Origin: Rubrivivax gelatinosus IL144
Lineage (GTDB): Bacteria > Pseudomonadota > Gammaproteobacteria > Burkholderiales > Burkholderiaceae_C
Length of the DNA: 64,000 nt
Assembly (NCBI RefSeq): GCF_000284255.1
Contig: NC_017075.1
Location: 1,798,001 to 1,862,000, forward strand
Direction of reading: 5' to 3'
Below, piece by piece: positions 46,681-53,198 of the stretch; the first letter of the stretch is position 1; every line of letters starts with the position of its first letter. Made by a program: the position numbers and the translations under genes. The notes beneath the pieces are model-generated. The model saw nothing but the letters and a program-made list of their open reading frames with translations, was not told the DNA's origin and ran no database searches.

Positions 46681-48216
46681 ATGCATCACATTCAGCGCAG
46701 AATCTACGGGCTAGTCGCTGCGTGGGTCGCGGTCGGTTTCATGCTGTCAGGATGTTTCGGTGGAGATGCCCTGTCGTATGCCGATCAGAGTAAATTGACC
46801 ATCAGCACATCGTCTGCGGGACCCAGCCCGTTCATCCAGAACGTCGAGTTCACTGGGCTACAATTGGGGCGCATTGCCTTGATCAGTTTCACGATCCGGC
46901 CCCACTCCGGATCGGCATCGAAGCCGGTTAACGTCACGCAGTACAAGTCCCACCTCGTTAGCAAAGGCTATCTGTCCAGTGACGCGAAAAGCATGCAAGT
47001 TCCCGTGTTTGGTTTGTACGCTGGCGGCACCAACACGGTTGACTTCTCGGTCGAATTTGAGGATGGGTCCCGCCTTGCATTTACCAAGGAACTGACGACT
47101 GCGGCATATGTCGATCCCCTGGCGATCTACGACCGGCTGCAAGTACTGAAGACCCGAGCTGCAGGCGATCAGATTGGATTCGACTACTTCGCGCTGCAGT
47201 CCGGTAGCGGTACGCCCGCGATCTACGACACGGATGGGCAGCTTCGCTGGGTCGGTGTACCGCCAGTGGTCAATGCGGCTCACTCGGTTTTCAAAGCCGG
47301 TGGATTCGTCATCGGTGGCAGTGATGGTATTTCTAGCATGATGCTTACCCGACTGGAGCTCGACGGCACATCGACCAGTAAGCTCTTGGTGGCTCCGCCA
47401 TATATCAACTTTCACCACAATCTAGATTTCGGAAAGTTCGGCTACCTCGCCGAATTCGATGCCCTTATCAATGGTGTGAACTATATTGAAACCAATCTGG
47501 CCGAAATCGCTGACGATGGCAGTGTCATAAGCAATTGGGATCTGGGAAAGATCATTGGTGACTTCATGACGCAGTACGGTGACGATGCGACGCAATTCGT
47601 TCGGCCTGGAGTCGACTGGTTCCATATGAACGCGGCGCTATACGATCCGCAGGACGACTCCGTCGTCGTGTCAAGCCGCGAGAACTTTCTGATCAAGTTG
47701 GGCTACAAGACTAAGGAGATCATCTGGATTTTCGGTGACCCGACCAAGTATTGGTACACCTTTCCGTCCCTGCGCAGCAAGGCCCTGGTCCTGACGGCGG
47801 GGGGGCTCTATCCTATTGGTCAGCACGGCATCAACATTTCCCCTGACAAGTATCTGCTGCTGTTCAACAATGGGCTACAGAGCGCGCAGCAGCCGGTCGG
47901 TGCGCCGGCGGGGGAATCGCGGAACTACAGTGCGGTCGTGTCGTACAAGATCGATAATGCGAACCGCACTGCCACTGAGAATTGGCGCTTCGACTACGAC
48001 AAGTCCATTCTGTCCGACATCTGCTCGAATTCTCAACAGGTACTCGATGGCAGTGTTTTCGTCAACTACGCTTCAGCCAGCAACCGCACGAAAAGCAGGC
48101 TGGTCGGGCTGAATCCGCAGCACCAAGTCGTGTTTGATTTCGAGTTGCCGACGACACTGTGTCAGACGAGTTACCACGGTACGGTTGTACCGCTCGAAGC
48201 GCTGACACTGAGGTAG
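46681..48216 (+). CDS. Aryl-sulfate sulfotransferase (AssT-like) lipoprotein
   Basis: The 511-residue protein has a lipoprotein signal with lipobox LSGC and lipidated C25. The body matches bacterial arylsulfotransferases: HHNLDF (H245-H246), DWFHMNAA (H315), SSRENFLIKL (R333) and GQHGIN (H382). H315 and R333 are 18 residues apart, as are H356 and R374 in E. coli AssT. It would move sulfuryl groups between phenolic compounds outside the cytoplasm. Lower GC and mixed codons than the chromosome around it suggest acquisition. No DsbA/DsbB-like partner genes adjoin it, unlike classic assT loci. Confidence 0.82.
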   Translation: MHHIQRRIYGLVAAWVAVGFMLSGCFGGDALSYADQSKLTISTSSAGPSPFIQNVEFTGLQLGRIALISFTIRPHSGSASKPVNVTQYKSHLVSKGYLSSDAKSMQVPVFGLYAGGTNTVDFSVEFEDGSRLAFTKELTTAAYVDPLAIYDRLQVLKTRAAGDQIGFDYFALQSGSGTPAIYDTDGQLRWVGVPPVVNAAHSVFKAGGFVIGGSDGISSMMLTRLELDGTSTSKLLVAPPYINFHHNLDFGKFGYLAEFDALINGVNYIETNLAEIADDGSVISNWDLGKIIGDFMTQYGDDATQFVRPGVDWFHMNAALYDPQDDSVVVSSRENFLIKLGYKTKEIIWIFGDPTKYWYTFPSLRSKALVLTAGGLYPIGQHGINISPDKYLLLFNNGLQSAQQPVGAPAGESRNYSAVVSYKIDNANRTATENWRFDYDKSILSDICSNSQQVLDGSVFVNYASASNRTKSRLVGLNPQHQVVFDFELPTTLCQTSYHGTVVPLEALTLR

Positions 48217-48350
48217 GTTAAGGCCTGCTGGCCAGGTGTTGAAGGGGCAGGAGCCAAAAGCAGTTGAGCGACCGCTTCAGCGTTGCGACGCAGGCCAAGC
48301 GGAAGTCTGCAACGGGTCGATAGCGGCAGGTGGCGCATCTGCGGGGCTAG

Positions 48351-48500
48351 CTGCCGCAGGTCGCTATCTTCGGCCGGACCAAGCCGCGCGACGTGCCGAA
48401 GTTCCGCTGGGTCAACTCCGTGCTCGGCAACCAAGCGAGCCCTCGACGGTGGTCACTTCAGCCTTAGGTGGCGCAAGTACGCCGACCCGCACCTCGCAGG
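48351..48500 (+). pseudogene. IS1595-type transposase relic, part 1
   Basis: The translation VAIFGRTKPRDVPKFRWVN-SVLGN followed, after a one-base frame change, by LDGGHFSLRWRKYADPHLA matches the C-terminal end of IS1595/ISXO2-like transposases (PRDLPEFxWVNTVLGN then YLA-FAYRFN). The relic is cut at 48500 by the IS21 element and continues at 50742. Upstream of 48351 only stop-rich sequence is seen back to the sulfotransferase stop. Confidence 0.7.
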
Positions 48501-48562
48501 TGTCAAGCGACATCGAGAACTGACCCCCCGGCGACATCCAGAAGTGACCCCCGGGTGGTGGT

Positions 48563-49363
48563 TCAGTTGGTTGTTGCGGGGTTCGCTCCGGCCTGGTTAA
48601 CCAGGCCGGAGCGGCGCTTGGTCCGCAGCCGGTAGCTGTCGCCGCGGATGGTGAGGACGTGGCTGTGGTGCAGCAGCCGGTCGAGGATGGCGGTGGCGAC
48701 GACGGCGTCGCCGAAGACGCCGCCCCACTCGGCCACCGAGCGGTTGCTGGTCACGAGCATCGAGCCGCGCTCGTAGCGGCGGCTTACGAGCTGGAAGAAC
48801 AGGTGTGCGGCGTTGGCCTCGAACGGCAGGTAGCCGAGTTCGTCGACGACCAGCAGCTTGGGCTTGGCGAAGTGCACGAGCTTCTCCTCCAGCCGGCCTT
48901 CGACGTGCGCCCGCACCAGCTGCGTCACCAGGCTCGTCGCTGGCACGAAGAGCGTGCTGTAGCCGCGCACGATGGCCTCGCGCCCGAGAGCGACAGCCAG
49001 GTGCGTCTTGCCGACGCCGGGCGGCCCGAGCAGCAGCACGCTGTCGCCGTTGGCAACCCAGCGCGAGGTGGCCAGCTCGCGGATCTGCTTGGGGTCCACC
49101 GACGGCTGCGCGTCGTACTCGAAGCCCTCCAGCGTGCGCACGCAGGGGAACTTGGCGATGGACATGCCCATCTGGATGCGCCGCTCGTCCTTGCGGGCGA
49201 CCTCGGCCGCGCACAGCATCGACAGCGCCTCGCGCAGGTTCAGCTCGGCCCGCGCGGCCTGGTCCAACAGCGTGTCGAGCTGGTCTCGGATGGCGGTGAG
49301 CTTGAGCCGCGTAAGCATGGGCTCGAGCGCGTCGAGTTCCTCGGTCTTCTTCGACGCGGCCAT
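48563..49363 (-). CDS. istB: IS21-family IstB ATPase
   Basis: The 266-residue AAA+ ATPase has Walker A GPPGVGKTHLAVALG, Walker B LLVVDELGYLPF and sensor TSNRSVAEW. IstB stimulates IstA and helps choose target DNA. Its ATG overlaps the istA stop by one base (TGATG). The frame continues open further upstream, but that part is the istA shadow. The gene is intact. Confidence 0.95.
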   Translation of the reverse strand: MAASKKTEELDALEPMLTRLKLTAIRDQLDTLLDQAARAELNLREALSMLCAAEVARKDERRIQMGMSIAKFPCVRTLEGFEYDAQPSVDPKQIRELATSRWVANGDSVLLLGPPGVGKTHLAVALGREAIVRGYSTLFVPATSLVTQLVRAHVEGRLEEKLVHFAKPKLLVVDELGYLPFEANAAHLFFQLVSRRYERGSMLVTSNRSVAEWGGVFGDAVVATAILDRLLHHSHVLTIRGDSYRLRTKRRSGLVNQAGANPATTN

Positions 49364-50667
49364 CACCAGCTTCCTCCGGCGACGGCCTCGTACTGATCGA
49401 GCGGGCGCTGCAACTCGCCAGGCACCGGGGCTATCGGCGGCGGCATCTTCGGTAGCCACGTCATCCCGGCCAACTGGCCGCCGACGATGCCCACCAGGTG
49501 GCTGCGCTCGATGACGCTGCAGCGCCGCAGCGCGCTCTGCGCGTGGCAGGCCACTTCCTGGCCGGCGTAGAGCACTCGCACCTGACGCTCGGCGACGACG
49601 ACGGTGACCGTCTCGCCGATGAGCCGCCACGGCACGCTGTAGCGGTTGGTGTCCAGCTCGATACAGGCGTCGGTGTGCACGCGCCGCGTGACCTCGCGCA
49701 CCTGCAGGAACGGCGCCTTGGACGGCAGCGGCCGCAACGCGGCGCGCTCGTGCCGCTCGAAGCGCTGCAGCGGCGGCTCGCCGGTGCTGCCGTGGATGCG
49801 CACGTCGGCGACTTCGCGCACCCAGCGCTCCAGGTGCGCCTGCAGTTCCTCGACGCTGGCGAAGCGGTGCCCGGCGATGGCGTTGCGCTTGACGTAGCCG
49901 ACGCCACGCTCGTCCTTGCCCTTGGTCCGCGCGCGATACGGCGCGCAGGCCCGCGGCGTGAAGTCCCAGTAACGGCAGAACGCGTGGAAGCGGTCGTTGA
50001 AGCGCACCTCGCGCGTCTGCGCGTTGTGCTCGGTGACCAGCGGCTTGGCGTTGTCCAGCAGGACTTCGTGCGGCACGCCGCCGAAGCGCCGGAAGGCGCC
50101 TTCCAGGCCGTGCAGCCACGACGACTGGCGCTCATGCAGGAAGACGGCGACGTGACAGCGCCGGCTGTAGCCGAGCGTGGCGACGAACAGGTGGATGCGC
50201 AGCGGCTCGCCGTCCACGATGACTGACGTGCTGCCGAAGTCGATTTGCAGTTGCTGGCCGGGCGCGGTCTCGTAGCGCACTGTGGCCACGCTCTCGGCCC
50301 GCAACTCCCGACGCAGCGGCTCGACGGCACGCTGGACGGTGCGCAGGCTCACGCGGATGCCCAGCTCTCGCTGCAGGTCCTGGCGCACGACGTCGGCGTT
50401 GCCGCGGTGCTGCCGCAGCCGCTCGGCCAGCCACTGCCGGTGCGGCTCCAGGACGCTCTCGCGGTGCGTCGTGCGCATCGGCCGCCAGCCGCCTTGCCGC
50501 AGGTACTCGCGCACCGTGTTGCGGCTGCAGCCCAGTTCCCGGCTGATGCGCTTGGCTCCCCATCCCAGCGCCTGCAGCGCCAGCATCTTCTGCACCTCCT
50601 GTGGCGCCAGCATCGTGTCGCTCCCCGGGCCTCGTTGGACCGGCTGAGCTTGGAACACTTCCTCCAT
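49363..50667 (-). CDS. istA: IS21-family IstA transposase
   Basis: The 434-residue protein has an N-terminal helix-turn-helix (AKRISRELGCSRNTVREYLR) and an rve core with acidic residues in LQIDFGSTSV, LLDNAKPLV and KGKDERGVGYVKR. It cuts and joins the element ends. GGAGAGG before the ATG at 50667 supports this start; a second ATG is at 50613. The frame is intact. Confidence 0.94.
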   Translation of the reverse strand: MEEVFQAQPVQRGPGSDTMLAPQEVQKMLALQALGWGAKRISRELGCSRNTVREYLRQGGWRPMRTTHRESVLEPHRQWLAERLRQHRGNADVVRQDLQRELGIRVSLRTVQRAVEPLRRELRAESVATVRYETAPGQQLQIDFGSTSVIVDGEPLRIHLFVATLGYSRRCHVAVFLHERQSSWLHGLEGAFRRFGGVPHEVLLDNAKPLVTEHNAQTREVRFNDRFHAFCRYWDFTPRACAPYRARTKGKDERGVGYVKRNAIAGHRFASVEELQAHLERWVREVADVRIHGSTGEPPLQRFERHERAALRPLPSKAPFLQVREVTRRVHTDACIELDTNRYSVPWRLIGETVTVVVAERQVRVLYAGQEVACHAQSALRRCSVIERSHLVGIVGGQLAGMTWLPKMPPPIAPVPGELQRPLDQYEAVAGGSW

Positions 50668-50741
50668 CGACCTCTCCTTCGTCAGCGAAGGGGGTCAGTT
50701 CTCAATGACGCCAGGGGGGCAGTTTTGCGTGTCGCCCAACA

Positions 50742-50850
50742 GCAGGCTTTGCCTACCGCTTCAATGGACACTCAGGCTGGCGTGGCATCGCTCTCTCGAC
50801 CGATCGTCCACGGCACTGTCCTGCGCCGCTCCGCCGCTCCGCCGCATCCG
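50742..50850 (+). pseudogene. IS1595-type transposase relic, part 2
   Basis: Starting with the duplicated GCAGG, the translation AGFAYRFNGHSG continues directly from KYADPHLA of part 1, matching the YLAxFAYRFN element of IS1595-type transposases. Beyond about 50785 the similarity fades, with a possible C-terminal segment in another frame (STALSCAAPPLRRIRAAEE). It is not functional. Confidence 0.6.
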
Positions 50851-51351
50851 GGCCGCTGAGGAGACGCGGGTTCGCGGGCCGCTTTCGGTACAGGCGGATA
50901 CCGCCAGACGGCCTGCGCCTGTCTAGCTTTCCGGAAACGGAAAATTTGGCCGATCGGCAGTTAACCCATAAAGCGGCAGACGGCCACCTCATGGTTGGCG
51001 GTATATGGCCTTGTGACGTTAAGTGATTGCTGGCCTCGAAATCAAGCAAAAGATGGCCGGTTGCCCCCGTTGGAACCGATGCTGGCGGTGCTCAAATAAA
51101 GAATATCCTGGCGAAGCGGAAGAAAATAAACCAATTAGTGGCAAAAAATATTTTGCCCTAGATGGCCGCCTTGCCACCTCGCGCCAAGAGGCTGGTTGGG
51201 CGGGTATATTGAGGGGTGCCTGCGTCGGTTGCTGGCGCCGCAGTTTAGCTGACTTGCTTCGAGCTTGCGTCCACTTGATCCGTCTGAAGGGGTAAGTTCC
51301 TGATCCTGAGAGATAAGGCCTTCGGTCGCCTCCGTGATCGCGGGAGAGCAT
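50851..51351. other. Gene-free AT-richer region
   Basis: No convincing gene is seen in these 501 bases. The stretch is AT-richer than the flanks and holds a perfect dyad GGCAAAA-AATA-TTTTGCC at 51140-51157, which could be an operator or a weak hairpin. No recognisable transposon end was found. Confidence 0.5.
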
Positions 51352-51816
51352 CTATTCAATAACAGTGGCTCGGATTATCTTGGGCAGGCGAGTGTTGAGA
51401 ATAGTGCAGCGCAGTCGCTGGCCTTCACGGAGTGATCGCACATCGACGCCGGGGGTCTCGGGGGTAATAACATACTGTCGGCCCGTGTCGTCGTTTGCGC
51501 GCGCCTGTTCGATTTCGTCGAAGAGGTTGGCGATGACAGTGACTTCGATTGTCAGGTGAGATTCTCTTGGGGTGGTTTCTATGGTCGAAGGAGTGCTTCT
51601 GTTGGTCTGATTCTCGATAATTACGGCAGGATATCCCAACTCTCCTTCTGGCAGTTCCTTGGCGTCGGGGTAGAGTCGTCGCATGTGGATCGCTGGGGCC
51701 TCGCACAGACGGCAATGAGTCAACTCGTACCGGCGTTCTTCGGACAAGGTGCTCATGTCTGGAGTCTTGACGAGTTCATGAATCACTCCGCATGCTCGGC
51801 AGACAACGAGCTTCAA
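51352..51816 (-). CDS. Small zinc-ribbon protein, unknown function
   Basis: The 154-residue protein starts with a probable zinc ribbon: C6-x2-C9 (CRACGV) and C35-x2-C38 (CRLCEA), followed by a Thr/Ser-rich linker and a beta-rich domain ending TRLPKIIRATVIE. Its ATG overlaps the stop of the HAD-type phosphatase gene by four bases (ATGA), so the two are translationally coupled and likely act together. I do not recognise the family. Codon use is less GC-biased than the chromosome. Confidence 0.75.
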   Translation of the reverse strand: MKLVVCRACGVIHELVKTPDMSTLSEERRYELTHCRLCEAPAIHMRRLYPDAKELPEGELGYPAVIIENQTNRSTPSTIETTPRESHLTIEVTVIANLFDEIEQARANDDTGRQYVITPETPGVDVRSLREGQRLRCTILNTRLPKIIRATVIE

Positions 51817-52382
51817 CTGTTTATCCCGAGGGGTTCGGTGTTGATCAGGCGCTGTTCAAGTTTCGCGGTCAGATCGCCCAGGCCGAGGTCACCGCTGTTT
51901 CTGGGGTCGAACGCTTCAACAGCTATCCACTGCTTCTCTTGTCCTTCGTGAACATAGCTAGCGAGATCGTCGATCAGCAGCACGTCTTCGACGTCGCAGC
52001 CGTCGATAAATCTTAGATCCTTCGTCGCCCCGGACCAGCTGATATATTCGACTTCGAGAAACCAGTCTGGCGCCACGCTTTCATTTGTTAGTGTTTTGGC
52101 GATCTCGCGAAACCGACCCTCGGGGACGGAAGTAAATATCACAATCCGCGGGAATAGCTCTTTGCATCGCTTAAGAAAAGAGAATAGTCCTGGGCGCGGG
52201 ATCTGGGAGACAGCAGAGCTGATGAGGGTGAACTCGAGGTCGAGCGCCAAAACGGTCGGGCGCCTGGGAGGTGCACTGTCCTGGGTCAACTTCTCCGTGC
52301 TGCTGGAGGTGATGTCTCCTGCCGTTCGCGGCGTCCGAGTTTGCGGGGTGGCGACTTGTCTCTCAGGCTTCGTTGGCTTCAT
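51813..52382 (-). CDS. HAD-superfamily protein related to NIF/FCP1-type phosphatases
   Basis: The 189-residue protein has a disordered N-terminus (about 1-42) then a HAD-like fold: motif I LALDLEFTL, with D48 and Glu at position 50 instead of the usual second Asp, then RPGLFSFLKRC, IFTSVP (motif II Thr/Ser) and DVLLIDDLASYV (motif IV acidic pair). This is the pattern of NLI-interacting-factor or FCP1-like phosphatases, which act on phosphoproteins. The Asp-to-Glu change in motif I may alter catalysis. It is the first gene of a pair with the zinc-ribbon protein. Confidence 0.75.
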   Translation of the reverse strand: MKPTKPERQVATPQTRTPRTAGDITSSSTEKLTQDSAPPRRPTVLALDLEFTLISSAVSQIPRPGLFSFLKRCKELFPRIVIFTSVPEGRFREIAKTLTNESVAPDWFLEVEYISWSGATKDLRFIDGCDVEDVLLIDDLASYVHEGQEKQWIAVEAFDPRNSGDLGLGDLTAKLEQRLINTEPLGINS

Positions 52383-52722
52383 GTCCGATCTCCGGTGGTC
52401 GCGAGGATTCTCGCGCGAGAGATCTCGGTTGGTGCCTTAACACTACTGCCAGTGTGTGACGCATGAGAACTGTGTGCACGTTTTCTTATATACGTTGTGT
52501 TAAGTGGCGAGCCTTCGAGTGATACCGGTTGTCAATCGCTCCGCGGGGTATTAGGCTTGCGGAATTCCCGCTGACTTTCGTCTCGATCGGGCCCCCTATT
52601 TATGAGGGGGGTGAGAGATGAGGGGGGCCGCGTATGGGAGTAGGGCGAGCTTCGGCCGGAGGCGCGGCGGCAGCTGTGCATGGGCCGATGGGAAGCTGCT
52701 GCGCATCTCAATGCGCCGCCGT
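52383..52722. other. Gene-free region with hairpin, upstream of the HAD/zinc-ribbon pair
   Basis: No coding frame is supported in these 340 bases. AT-rich sequence around 52480-52500 (TTCTTATATACG) may hold the minus-strand promoter of the HAD gene. A hairpin CCCCCT-ATTTATG-AGGGGG lies at 52592-52610, with an alternative partner AGGGGGGCC at 52621-52629. A Tn7-like end might be expected near here, but no repeated TnsB-type sites could be identified by eye. Confidence 0.5.
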
Positions 52723-53121
52723 TCAGAGCTCCGAGAGCGCGCCCGCTTTGGGGTTGAGGGGTCGGCGCCTGCGCGCTTCCCGGTCGGCGCGCGCGAACTG
52801 CTCCCGTGCCAAGCGCTGCCGTCTTCCGGCGGCAGAGACGTCCACGCCCGAGATATCGAGTGTCTCGACGTCCAGGGCCAGCAGGCAGGCTATGAAGAAG
52901 CTCGCCTGGAACTTTTTCCGGTTGACCTTGCGGTTCAACCGCGCCGGCGTCTCGACGAACCCCAGGGATGCCAGCCGTTCCGACAACTCGGCATAGCTCA
53001 GCTTGCGGCTGCGCATCTGCTCTTGGATCAGGCGCTTGGCCGCCGATTCCAGCTCTTCCTGCGCCGCGGACTGGGGCAGTGCTGCTGCCAAGGGAGGGGC
53101 GATTTGGGAGGGAGTACTCAT
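52723..53121 (-). CDS. DUF6471-like protein
   Basis: The 132-residue protein contains a helix-turn-helix-like segment typical of DUF6471 proteins: RKLSYAELSERLASLGFVET, then LNRKVNRKKFQASFFIACL, resembling small repressor folds. The C-terminus is Arg/Ala-rich. It is divergent from the TnsAB gene with 77 bases between and may regulate that operon or be a passenger of the element. The function is unproven. Confidence 0.7.
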   Translation of the reverse strand: MSTPSQIAPPLAAALPQSAAQEELESAAKRLIQEQMRSRKLSYAELSERLASLGFVETPARLNRKVNRKKFQASFFIACLLALDVETLDISGVDVSAAGRRQRLAREQFARADREARRRRPLNPKAGALSEL

Positions 53122-53198
53122 GACAGGTCGGCGGTGGACAGCGGTCGTTTGCGACCGATTTTCGCGCCATCGGGCATCGGGCTTCCTACATCCCCCGT

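Larger units (their letters stand above)
48501..50741 (-). mobile_element. IS21-family insertion sequence, complete
   Basis: The element is 2241 bp; both ends start TGT and align over 22 bases (TGTCAAGCGACATCGAGAAC on the left, TGTTGGGCGACACGC on the right in reverse complement), with further internal repeats of the form AACTGACCCCC. GCAGG occurs immediately outside both ends (48496-48500 and 50742-50746), a 5-bp target duplication. It encodes istA and istB on the minus strand with a TGATG overlap. Excision with loss of one GCAGG restores the interrupted transposase relic in frame, confirming the boundaries. Confidence 0.92.
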
